Source: Chloroflexota bacterium (lineage in GTDB: Bacteria; Chloroflexota; Anaerolineae; Anaerolineales; UBA4823). Taken from it: 10,308 nucleotides of DNA. Position numbers and translations under genes: made by a program. A model generated the notes under the pieces. That model did not search any database. It was given only the letters and a program-made list of their open reading frames with translations, and had not been told where the DNA came from. The DNA lies in assembly GCA_012798185.1 (NCBI GenBank), contig JAAZNS010000382.1, forward strand, positions 1 through 10,308, in the 5' to 3' direction. How positions within the stretch are numbered: position 1 is the first letter of the stretch; every line of letters starts with the position of its first letter. Positions 1 to 5,898 of the stretch are shown here, piece by piece.

Positions 1-177
1 CGATTTACCAATAACAGCAATGAATTCGCCCTGATAGATCGACAGATTAATCCCTTTGAGGGCTGGTGTTTCACCAGCCGCGGTTTTGTACCGTTTTACC
101 AGGTTGCGGACTTCGAGGAGAGGGGGTGATGCGGAATTAATATTTTTGAAAGTTTGTATTTTTTGGTTTTTTTGCAT
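1..177 (-). CDS. ABC transporter ATP-binding protein, N-terminal part (cut by window edge)
   Basis: Only the first 59 codons are present. The gene reads leftward and leaves the window inside the Walker A loop. The peptide contains LLEVRNLVKRYKT near residues 20-32, then GETPALKGINLSIYQGEF (about 35-52), and ends AVIGKS, the beginning of a GKSGSGKST-type P-loop. This layout, with 'ALKGI-L-I--GE' just before Walker A, is typical of LolD/MacB/YtrE-like ATPases that pair with FtsX-type permeases for lipoprotein, peptide or drug export. The exact subfamily cannot be told from this fragment. The ATP-binding subunit would work at the cytoplasmic face of the membrane. The ATG at 175-177 is preceded by no strong Shine-Dalgarno site. 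The first 18 residues (Q/K/N-rich, then SASPP) lie before the usual domain start, so a slightly later start is possible, but no better in-frame ATG is visible. Confidence 0.88.
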   Translation of the reverse strand, partial: MQKNQKIQTFKNINSASPPLLEVRNLVKRYKTAAGETPALKGINLSIYQGEFIAVIGKS

Positions 178-200
178 ATTTCAATCATTTAACGCGACCA

Positions 201-209
201 AGTTTACCA
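201..209 (-). promoter_or_regulatory. Possible extended -10 promoter for the ABC ATPase
   Basis: On the minus strand the sequence reads TGGTAAACT, an extended -10 (TGn + TAAACT), about 24 bp before the ATG at 177. No convincing -35 box lies 16-18 bp upstream, so this is a weak call resting on position and the TG extension. Confidence 0.3.
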
Positions 210-644
210 TAAATTGGCGATTTTTCCTGTAGAAATGACATAAATAATAAATTAATAGCCATTAAGAGATGAGCAGGGATGGGAGGTTAAGTGTTTTAGG
301 GGCAGGTGATTATGTGTTATGTGCCCAGCAGCTAATTCGCTGTGACCGATAGCCGGTACCTGGTTAAAAGTTATTGTGAATCAGTTGATAATGTATCGAT
401 CGCAATGTTAGCGATAATTGATGAGCTGCGCCTTGTGGTCATATCCTAACGAAGGATGTCGAATGCAGCAATAGATGGCAATTTGGAGAAATAGAATAAA
501 AATTTAATATCCCCAGTTCAATATCGAGAAGGATTATTGTAAGACGGGAAAAAGAATATATCGACAAAATCGCTAATGCACCCAATGCCATGCGGTAGAA
601 CTATTTTCGGAAACAGGGTGATAAAAAGACTGTACCGTTTATTC

Positions 645-673
645 TTGACTCGCCAAGATGATTTGTGCATAAT
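645..673 (+). promoter_or_regulatory. Sigma-70-type promoter of the membrane protein/regulator operon
   Basis: TTGACT (645-650) and CATAAT (668-673) are separated by exactly 17 bp, close to the TTGACA-17-TATAAT consensus. Predicted transcription start is near 680, inside the inverted repeat at 673-703 and about 48 bp before the ATG at 728. This is the best promoter match in the window and it points at the operon. Confidence 0.75.
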
Positions 674-703
674 CAGAGTACTTTGAAAATAATAGTACTC
701 TGA
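673..703. promoter_or_regulatory. Perfect 10-bp inverted repeat at the transcription start, probable operator
   Basis: TCAGAGTACT (673-682) and AGTACTCTGA (694-703) are exact reverse complements separated by 11 bp. Each half contains the self-palindrome AGTACT, and the two AGTACT centres are 17 bp apart. The left arm begins at the last base of the -10 box, and the whole repeat covers the predicted start site, the classic place for a repressor operator. The obvious candidate ligand is the winged-helix protein encoded second in the operon (1359-1685). The transcribed copy could also fold as a 5' leader hairpin, but no U-tract follows, so it is not a terminator. Confidence 0.6.
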
Positions 704-727
704 CGAACGTTATTAAGGAGAAAACTG

Positions 728-1378
728 ATGTCACAAAAGATAAGTTTGAAAGAAGCCGAACGGAAAGTCTTTACCTCGACTGTGCAGGATGGCTTATGGG
801 ATATTCTGATCGGCTGCTTTTTATTGGAATTTACAATTGCACCTCTGCTCAGCCACCGCCTGGGAGATTTTTGGAGTGTGGCGATTTTTTTACCCTTTTG
901 GGGTTTAGTTTATTTTGCGATTCTATTGGTGCGAAAATTTATCGTTAAACCAAGATTAGGAGAGGTCACTTTTGGAAAGATGCGCCGCAAGCGCCTTGCA
1001 CAGTTTAGTATTATCATGGTTGTTGTCAATTTAATCGCTTTCATTTTGGGCGTGATCGTCTTTTTAAACTTTACAAAAATTCCACGCATTGCCCCCTCTA
1101 TTCTCTTCGCATTCATTATTTTGGTTATTTTTTGTTTAATGGCGTTTATTTTAAATTTCAACCGTTCATATCTATACGGATTATTGGCTGGATTTTCCCC
1201 GCTGGTTGGAGAATGGTTATTTTATAAGTATGGCGCTTCGCATCACGGTCTCCCCATTACCTTCGGCATTACGGCAGTTATCATTATCTTGACCGGAGTG
1301 ATCGTCTTTGTGCGCTTCCTGAAAAACAATCCTATGATAAACATTGTGGTGAACCAAAATGACCAGCCAGCCGCATGA
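728..1378 (+). CDS. Six-helix integral membrane protein of unknown function, paired with a winged-helix regulator
   Basis: This 216-residue protein is mostly hydrophobic. Likely membrane helices lie near residues 24-42, 48-68, 93-114, 124-142, 150-168 and 176-197. A basic loop (about 69-91, KPRLGEVTFGKMRRKR) should face the cytoplasm. The amphipathic N-terminus SLKEAERKVFTSTVQDGLWDI precedes the first helix and looks conserved from my memory of similar membrane proteins encoded next to small HTH regulators. No enzymatic or transporter motif is visible. The start is well supported: AAGGAG at 715-720 lies 7 bases before the ATG. The gene is the first of a two-gene operon behind the promoter at 645-673, and its last 20 bases overlap the regulator gene, so the two are probably translationally coupled. 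Function unknown; it may be the target or sensor partner of the regulator. Confidence 0.85.
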   Translation: MSQKISLKEAERKVFTSTVQDGLWDILIGCFLLEFTIAPLLSHRLGDFWSVAIFLPFWGLVYFAILLVRKFIVKPRLGEVTFGKMRRKRLAQFSIIMVVVNLIAFILGVIVFLNFTKIPRIAPSILFAFIILVIFCLMAFILNFNRSYLYGLLAGFSPLVGEWLFYKYGASHHGLPITFGITAVIIILTGVIVFVRFLKNNPMINIVVNQNDQPAA

Positions 1379-1685
1379 ACCCGAATTACACCCGTTGGCT
1401 GATATCGATACAATTATCCATGCGCCGGCGAGATTAATGGTTTTGGCTTATTTGTATGTGGTCGATAGCGTCGATTATGTGTTCTTGTTGCGTCAGACGG
1501 GATTGACCTGGGGTAGTTTATCTACTCATTTAACGAAATTGGAAGAGGCTGGTTATATAACCATCGAAAAAGGGTATCGCGGGAAAAAACCTCACTCCAC
1601 CGTTCGGCTCACCGAAAATGGACGAGCAGCCTTCCGGGATTATAAGAAAAGTATGCAGCAGGTGCTGGATGACCTGCCCGATTAA
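1359..1685 (+). CDS. Small winged-helix transcriptional regulator (MarR/ArsR-like, HTH_34 type)
   Basis: This 108-residue protein has the layout of the 'winged helix DNA-binding domain' family (HTH_34, related to MarR/PadR). The opening helix is IDTIIHAPARLMVLAYLYV (about 16-34). The helix-turn-helix follows: LLRQTGLTWGSLSTHLTKLEEAGYI (about 43-67), with the recognition helix at about 51-63. The wing (IEKGYRGKKPHSTVRLTENG, about 69-88) comes next, then a short C-terminal dimerisation helix. There is no extra sensing domain. The gene starts inside the end of the membrane-protein gene (20-bp overlap) with no strong ribosome site of its own, indicating coupled expression. The perfect inverted repeat over the operon's transcription start is the likely binding site, giving negative autoregulation (inference). 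The gene ends 9 bp from the end of the convergent gene at 1695, with no clear terminator between them. Confidence 0.85.
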   Translation: MTSQPHEPELHPLADIDTIIHAPARLMVLAYLYVVDSVDYVFLLRQTGLTWGSLSTHLTKLEEAGYITIEKGYRGKKPHSTVRLTENGRAAFRDYKKSMQQVLDDLPD

Positions 1686-1694
1686 TTATTTATC

Positions 1695-2306
1695 CTATAG
1701 AGAAACCGCTATCGTATCCTCGTATGTGGCAAAAGATGCCCGGCTGCCATACTGGCTGAAAGAATATAGGGCAATAGTGCGGATATCATTTGGAAGATCT
1801 GGGGGGAGCGGGTGGGGTGCTAGTTTATGAAAAATATGGCTTTTTATCAAAAAATCAACTTGCTGAACGATGAACAGCGTGTCTTTTGAGGCGACTTCAG
1901 CATCAGCCTCAATCGAATATAAATTCAGAGCTTCATTGTTAATTTTCATATTGGCCGTAAAGACCAGATCGCCGGTCCAGCTTCGGGAAAAATAGAGCAC
2001 CCCTTCATATCGATATATATCCCATTTTTCTTCCATAACTGTTGCCTTGAATAATGGCCCATCGTTTGGCGACCTGATCGCAGGATATTTAAGCGAACAC
2101 GAACCAATTACGGCATTAGAAGGATGCGTCCAGCGATATTCCTCCCCTGTGACGAGCCGCAGCTCAGAAAAGCGCTTGGCAATGAGGGGATCTTGTGTGT
2201 GCGAGAGCATAGCATGGGTGAAACTCCGGCAATCAAGACACACAAAACCGAACGGGTTTTCATTTTTACCCAGCCATTTTAGTTGGTCGAACGGTGAATC
2301 ATTCAT
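1695..2306 (-). CDS. Conserved protein of unknown function (motifs CLDCRSF and VDFLIKSH)
   Basis: I recognise no named domain in this soluble 203-residue protein. Visible features are a short N-terminal FGFVCLDCRSFTHAMLS motif (about residues 19-35, Cys23 and Cys26), MEEKWDIYRYEGVLYFSRSW near the middle, and VDFLIKSHIFHKLAPHPLPP followed by SFSQYGSRASFATYEDT near the end. These dense aromatic/charged runs have the look of a conserved family. There are no membrane segments or signal peptide. I place the start at the ATG at 2304-2306, because GGAG lies 4 bases upstream and this leaves an 11-bp gap after the methyltransferase. An in-frame ATG at 2339 would overlap that gene by 22 bp and lacks a ribosome site. 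It is probably co-transcribed with the methyltransferase. It converges tail-to-tail with the HTH regulator gene. Confidence 0.75.
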   Translation of the reverse strand: MNDSPFDQLKWLGKNENPFGFVCLDCRSFTHAMLSHTQDPLIAKRFSELRLVTGEEYRWTHPSNAVIGSCSLKYPAIRSPNDGPLFKATVMEEKWDIYRYEGVLYFSRSWTGDLVFTANMKINNEALNLYSIEADAEVASKDTLFIVQQVDFLIKSHIFHKLAPHPLPPDLPNDIRTIALYSFSQYGSRASFATYEDTIAVSL

Positions 2307-2317
2307 TTTTCTCCATG

Positions 2318-3076
2318 TCAGCGTTTCCCCAATACCCAAACCATGAAAGGGCTGCTCTCGGGAGAAAAATCGTTACGTTCATAATCGCCATACAGCGCCA
2401 ATCGTTTGAAGCCTTGCGAAAACACCAATGATTCGAAATTTTCTTTGGAGTGAAGCTGAAATTGGATGTCTACGGAAAACCTGGAAATCAGCCGGTCTTG
2501 ATGATTGCGCAGTTCGTAGTACTGCTTTCCTGTGACCAATTGATTTTGTTCATCATACGTCTCAATGGAGGATAATATTAAGTTATCAGAATTTTGCGGA
2601 AGGGGGAATTTCCCTCGCATGTGAATTTCTCCATCGATTTGTTGCAGGCGGATGGCAGGATTATGCAGGGTAACGATCAGCCTGCCATATTCTCCTAAAT
2701 GAGCATGGATATTCGACAAAGTCTTTTGCTGCGCTAACGGGTCGGTTATCTCGGCGAATGCATTGAAGGGGATAAGGATCAGATCGAACGGTTGCGGCAG
2801 TGAAAAATCGGTCATATCCTTCTTGTAGACTGCTGCATTGAGGCCGAAGGTGTGCAATTTACGGCGCATAATCGCCAGCATCTCCGCGGAGCTATCCAGG
2901 CAGGTTAATGGGATACCTGCCTGGATCAGGGGGATAGATAAACGGCCGGTGCCGCAGGTGAGTTCCAATACCCGGCGGCAGCCTTTCGCTTCTTTGATAA
3001 AAAAGGGAACATCGATCTCAGTTTGTGTGTAGAGGTCGTAGAATTGGGCAACTTTGGCGTAATCCATGGCAGGCAT
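2318..3076 (-). CDS. Class I SAM-dependent methyltransferase
   Basis: This 252-residue cytoplasmic enzyme is predicted to transfer a methyl group from S-adenosylmethionine; the substrate is unknown. It starts with DYAKVAQFYDLYTQTEIDVPFF, the usual 'Y-lyD' opening of Methyltransf_25-like proteins. Motif I, VLELTCGTGRLSIPLIQAG, lies at about 36-54, and the acidic residue of strand 2 is in LTCLDSSAEML (about 58-67). FDLILIPFNAFAEI (about 97-110) fills the motif post-II/III position, and GRLIVTLHNP (about 131-140) is the following strand. The C-terminal part (about 160-252) is an antiparallel strand insertion of the type seen in small-molecule methyltransferases. I prefer the ATG at 3074-3076, which has a weak GGGA site upstream. 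A TTG at 3089-3091 adds five residues and an ATG at 3065-3067 removes three. The unknown-function gene follows 11 bp after the stop. Confidence 0.88.
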   Translation of the reverse strand: MPAMDYAKVAQFYDLYTQTEIDVPFFIKEAKGCRRVLELTCGTGRLSIPLIQAGIPLTCLDSSAEMLAIMRRKLHTFGLNAAVYKKDMTDFSLPQPFDLILIPFNAFAEITDPLAQQKTLSNIHAHLGEYGRLIVTLHNPAIRLQQIDGEIHMRGKFPLPQNSDNLILSSIETYDEQNQLVTGKQYYELRNHQDRLISRFSVDIQFQLHSKENFESLVFSQGFKRLALYGDYERNDFSPESSPFMVWVLGKR

Positions 3077-3189
3077 ATTTTTTCCCGTCAATTAATTTTA
3101 TTTTGATTCCGGGAAAAACGGTAACCGGAAAAATAAAAAAATACTTACAAAATTGGGAGGCAGAAACCGATATTGTTCGATTATCCGTG

Positions 3190-4167
3190 TTACAACGGCA
3201 GCCAGACACCGATGCCCTTTTCCAGAGTGCGCTGGTAGATAAGCGGCGCAACTGCCATATCGTCCATCGCCAGCCCCAGGTTGGCACTCATGGTGCGCTC
3301 TGTGGCATTTTCCCTGCCGGGTTTTTTGCCAGTCACCAGCTCACCCAGATCGGCGTGAATGGGTGGAATATCCTGGAAGTAGCCCATCTCTTGGTAATGG
3401 CGTAATTGGGGAATGTCATCGGTGCAAAATTTACTGGCTTCCTTCAATGCCTGGCGCGACCAGTAGGAGTCGTAGTCCACCATTGAGGCAAAGGCGCCCT
3501 CATCCATCCAGCCAGCTTGAATGGTAGCATGCGGTCTCTTCAGGATCGGACCCGCCGTTACGACAATATCGCAGCCTGTTACAGCTTCCTGAGGGGTGCT
3601 TACGGCGGTCAATTGGATAGGGAAGCGCTCGCTCATTTCGCGGGTGTAAAGGAGGGCTGCTTCGGTATTGAGATCATACGCTTTAACTTGTTGAATCGGG
3701 AATAATACGTTAAGCGCTTCCAGGTTGGTGCGCCCCTGTACGCCGCAGCCCAGAATACCAACCGTAGATGATTCGGGGCGCGCCAGGAAGCGGGCTGCCA
3801 GGGCGGTGGCAGCGCCTGTGCGCATGGCGGTGATCCACACACAGTCCATCACCGCCAGGGGCATGCCGGTTTCCACGTCGTTGAAGATGAGCAGCCCGGT
3901 GATGTAGGGCAGGTTGCGTTTGAAATTTTCCGGAAAACCGCTCACCCATTTAACCCCTGCCGAGCGAAGCGCTGGAATGTAAGCCGGCATGGCATGGATG
4001 AAATTATCGCCCCCGCCGGGGTGGATGCCCGGTTTGGGCGGCATTTCCACCTTGCCGGCACCCTTTTCGCGAAAGGCGCCTTCCACGGCGGTGATGATCT
4101 CAGCCATGGTCAAGCCGGCGGATTCGACATCAGTGCGGGAGAGGTAGAGGAGTTTATGTTCGGTCAT
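3190..4167 (-). CDS. Ornithine cyclodeaminase / mu-crystallin family NAD(P)-dependent enzyme
   Basis: These 325 residues match the usual family length. Members deaminate or reduce amino-acid-derived imines (ornithine to proline, alanine dehydrogenase, ketimine reductase); the substrate here cannot be fixed. The substrate half shows EMPPKPGIHP (about 41-50), MPAYIP, and KWVSGFPEN (about 73-81, with the expected active-site Lys). Next are GLLIFNDVETGMPLAVMD and the signature RTGAATALAARFLARP (about 116-131). The Rossmann fold follows, with VGILGCGVQGRTNLEAL (about 136-152), an adenine-ribose Asp in KAYDLN, and CDIVVTAGP. The C-terminal part has HADLGELVTGKKPGR (about 272-286), holding the usual catalytic Asp position, then LGLAMDDMAVAPLIY. 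In place of the common 'TVFxSTG' the sequence is TMSANLG, a mild deviation. GGAG lies 6 bases before the ATG at 4165-4167. An upstream ATG at 4179 has no such site. The gene has its own candidate promoter at 4205-4213. Confidence 0.9.
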   Translation of the reverse strand: MTEHKLLYLSRTDVESAGLTMAEIITAVEGAFREKGAGKVEMPPKPGIHPGGGDNFIHAMPAYIPALRSAGVKWVSGFPENFKRNLPYITGLLIFNDVETGMPLAVMDCVWITAMRTGAATALAARFLARPESSTVGILGCGVQGRTNLEALNVLFPIQQVKAYDLNTEAALLYTREMSERFPIQLTAVSTPQEAVTGCDIVVTAGPILKRPHATIQAGWMDEGAFASMVDYDSYWSRQALKEASKFCTDDIPQLRHYQEMGYFQDIPPIHADLGELVTGKKPGRENATERTMSANLGLAMDDMAVAPLIYQRTLEKGIGVWLPL

Positions 4168-4204
4168 GAGTGGCTCCATTTTTTAGTTATTTCATTTCAC
4201 ATTC

Positions 4205-4213
4205 AGTATAGCA
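4205..4213 (-). promoter_or_regulatory. Extended -10 promoter of the cyclodeaminase-family gene
   Basis: The minus strand reads TGCTATACT, a TGn-extended -10 (TATACT), 37 bp before the ATG at 4167. The -35 position (about 4228-4233) reads TTTATA, poor and overlapping the U-tract side of the preceding terminator. Extended -10 promoters tolerate weak -35 boxes, and the site sits exactly between the upstream gene's terminator and this gene. Confidence 0.5.
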
Positions 4214-4230
4214 TAATTGGATATATATAT

Positions 4231-4260
4231 AAAAACCTCTCCGAAGAGGTATCGGAGAGG
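4231..4260 (-). terminator. Rho-independent terminator of the secreted-protein gene
   Basis: On the minus strand CCTCTCCGA pairs perfectly with TCGGAGAGG (9 bp, GC-rich, 7-base loop) and is followed directly by TTTTT and an AT-rich run. It lies 40 bp beyond the stop codon of the gene at 4300-5334. No T-run follows on the plus strand, so it acts leftward. Confidence 0.85.
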
Positions 4261-4299
4261 CTAATGGAAACCGGATATAGTTGGTGTTTTTTATAATTG

Positions 4300-5334
4300 T
4301 CAGCGAAGGATCAAACTTTCTATATCCTTAAAGAAAAGATTCAAAAGAGACAAGAAGAGTGATTTAGATGAACTGGCAGTCAGACGGCTCAGAGATACAG
4401 CCGTCGGACCCACATTATTGCCCACAGCCCAATCCGAGAGGGACGAGATGCCATTGAGCGTCACCGTGGATGCCGTGGAAGAAGTGCGGTCGCAAACCCA
4501 GCCGAAACCGCCGCCGCCAGTGTATTTACACACCTTGGCGTTGCTATCGGGAGTGATACTATGCGGAAGGGTCAGGTTTAGAGTGTAATCGGCGGTTGCC
4601 GGGGTGGATTGATCGCTTTGTAAAGCAGTGATGGTCCAGTATTTGCCGGTCTTGGTACCCGAAGCGCCGCTGGTTCCGGTGGCGTTGGGATGGTCGGAAG
4701 TGGTTTCATTGACCAGCAGACATCCCAGGTTTGTGCCGGTAGAGGTGACCTGGATAGCCACATCCGATTGGGTGGAAAATGTATAAGTACTCGTTCCGCC
4801 GCATTGCATTTCATCATCGATATCCAAAATGACGGAGACATTGTCAAAATTAAAATTGAAGTCTTCGTAATTGGGACCAACGTTGGCGATCACCACATTG
4901 TCTACTTTTTTATTTCCACCCGAAGGGCTATACGTGCCGCTATCATTAGCATTCACGTTGATCGTGAAGGGTTCATCCCCATTACCGGTAATAGTGAGTG
5001 GATAATTTGCGTAATTATGTATATATATACTGACAAATTCAAAAGGTCCCCTATCGCGAGCGGTAATCGTTGTGGCAGCCGCTCCCGGATAGGTTAGTGA
5101 AACTGCCATGATTTCACCTGATCCATGAGAATAATCACTATTTGTGCCCACGTAACTTAAACCCAGATCCGCTGTCCCGGTAGTAAAACTGGTTAATATA
5201 GAGCCACCCATGGGATCGGAATCGAAGTTATCGGTATATGCTGTGGCTGCCCAGGCGCCAAGGGGGAATAATAAAATTAATCCCAGACTGATCAGGATTG
5301 CAAAAAATGTTCTGTGAGAAAGTCTTTTGTTCAT
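4300..5334 (-). CDS. Secreted surface protein with signal peptide and atypical C-terminal tail
   Basis: This is a 344-residue exported protein. Residues 1-29 form a signal peptide (MNKR positive start, hydrophobic core about 10-25, cleavage motif AWA|AT). Residues about 33-170 look like an all-beta domain with DNFDSDPMGG at its start and FNFNFDNVSVILDID at its end. Residues about 176-305 form a second beta domain with four cysteines (MQC, GCLL, KVCKY, WVCDR) and the strings TGKYWTI, LNLTLPHSI and LSDWAVG. It closes with GNNVGPTAVSLSRLTASS. As I recall, relatives in Anaerolineae continue from 'GPTAV-L' into a beta domain or a C-terminal membrane anchor. Here only SKSLFLSLLNLFFKDIESLILR follows, so the protein looks C-terminally truncated or re-tailed. 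The start has an AAGGGTGA ribosome site 6 bases before the ATG. Promoter at 5370-5398 and terminator at 4231-4260 make it monocistronic. Role unknown; no catalytic motif seen. Confidence 0.82.
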   Translation of the reverse strand: MNKRLSHRTFFAILISLGLILLFPLGAWAATAYTDNFDSDPMGGSILTSFTTGTADLGLSYVGTNSDYSHGSGEIMAVSLTYPGAAATTITARDRGPFEFVSIYIHNYANYPLTITGNGDEPFTINVNANDSGTYSPSGGNKKVDNVVIANVGPNYEDFNFNFDNVSVILDIDDEMQCGGTSTYTFSTQSDVAIQVTSTGTNLGCLLVNETTSDHPNATGTSGASGTKTGKYWTITALQSDQSTPATADYTLNLTLPHSITPDSNAKVCKYTGGGGFGWVCDRTSSTASTVTLNGISSLSDWAVGNNVGPTAVSLSRLTASSSKSLFLSLLNLFFKDIESLILR

Positions 5335-5369
5335 GGAAAATCACCCTTCATCCAAAAATTTTGAATACT

Positions 5370-5398
5370 GTTATAAAAAAACAAAACGACGGAATCAA
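5370..5398 (-). promoter_or_regulatory. Sigma-70-type promoter of the secreted-protein gene
   Basis: On the minus strand TTGATT (5393-5398) and TATAAC (5370-5375) are separated by exactly 17 bp of T-rich sequence. The predicted start is near 5363, giving a leader of about 28 bases to the ATG at 5334 that includes the AAGGGTGA ribosome site. Confidence 0.65.
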
Positions 5399-5435
5399 GA
5401 TCAATTTTAAGTGTTTTCTGATCCCGGTCTCGGTT

Positions 5436-5463
5436 TTGATTCATGATTACCGATTTGTATAAT
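5436..5463 (+). promoter_or_regulatory. Orphan plus-strand promoter-like sequence
   Basis: TTGATT (5436-5441) and a perfect TATAAT (5458-5463) are separated by 16 bp on the plus strand. No plus-strand gene follows before the convergent gene at 5899. A second TATAAT follows about 15 bp downstream, at 5478-5483. If active it would make an untranslated RNA or be a leftover from a lost gene. AT-rich DNA can produce this by chance. Confidence 0.35.
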
Positions 5464-5743
5464 AATTCGTGGTTAAGTATAATGCCAATCTATATTTGAA
5501 TTGATTGACAATCGAATTTGAAAGGGATAGCGCAGTTTATATTATTAGGATTTTTTTTATCTTTGAGTAATCCAGAGCTGATTGCCCAGGAGATGGCAAC
5601 GAAAAAACCGATATTGCACCGGCAAACCAGCGCCGTTTGCGCATAACCATTCCAGGAGATAATCCCAAACCTGTCCTGGTGAGCATGTTAACGCTTCCCA
5701 CTTTTTCATCTGCCTGGGGAATAGTATAGCCGCGCTCAGCTAG

Positions 5744-5766
5744 GGACCATTTTAAAAAATCGGTCC
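5744..5766. repeat. Inverted repeat GGACC...GGTCC with AT core
   Basis: GGACCATTTT (5744-5753) pairs with AAAAT, a bulged C, and GGTCC (up to 5766), giving about nine paired bases around a minimal loop. No T-run follows on either strand, so I do not call it a terminator. Confidence 0.4.
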
Positions 5767-5790
5767 ACTATCCAATCTAGGGAGGGCAGC

Positions 5791-5812
5791 AACGCCGTGA
5801 AAAAAAGGCGTT
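5791..5812. repeat. Short GC-rich hairpin AACGCC...GGCGTT
   Basis: AACGCC (5791-5796) and GGCGTT (5807-5812) are perfect reverse complements around a 10-base A-rich loop. GGGA upstream and TCCC downstream can add a few more pairs. Role unknown; no flanking U-tract. Confidence 0.4.
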
Positions 5813-5898
5813 AATCCCGTTTGCATACGTTGGAGATAAAACGCCAGGTTTTTCATCAGCCAGCATGATGACGATATCGTTTTGATAATATTTTCTTT

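Larger units (their letters stand above)
178..727. other. AT-rich intergenic region, no gene recognised
   Basis: These 550 bp separate the leftward ABC ATPase from the rightward membrane-protein operon, so promoters for both should lie here. I see a candidate promoter at each end and the inverted repeat at 673-703. Between about 230 and 640 there are only short open frames interrupted by stops. Some short stretches look protein-like, for example a plus-strand run reading RREKEYIDKIANAPNAMR around 540-600, but they have no start or ribosome site and I do not recognise them. No tRNA or riboswitch fold was seen. Confidence 0.6.
5335..5898. other. Intergenic region with promoters, hairpins and possible decayed coding sequence
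   Basis: No convincing gene lies in these 564 bp. They hold the secreted protein's promoter (5370-5398) and an orphan plus-strand promoter-like site (5436-5463). They also hold two inverted repeats (5744-5766 and 5791-5812) and the 10-bp palindrome ACGATATCGT (5871-5880). Several short frames look protein-like. On the minus strand these are a 34-codon ATG frame at 5752-5856 (MKNLAFYLQRMQ...), which ends at an A/T run, and a frame open from 5767 to the stop at 5537 (KWSLAERGYTIPQADEK...), shifted by one base. On the plus strand there is a run around 5571-5728 (...RRLRITIPGDNPKP...). A frameshifted pseudogene is possible, but all frames look about equally plausible and I recognise none. Confidence 0.45.

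Noticed and set aside
410..640. Protein-like plus-strand fragments in the left intergenic region as a pseudogene
   Set aside because: The runs are under about 30 codons, interrupted by stops, unrecognised, and no more convincing than chance in this composition.
3100..3145. Inverted repeat TTCCGG...CCGGAA between the cyclodeaminase-family and methyltransferase genes, as a possible terminator
   Set aside because: The stem is only 6 bp with a 12-base loop and no proper U-tract follows on either strand. The two genes may be separate or joined, and the sequence does not decide it.
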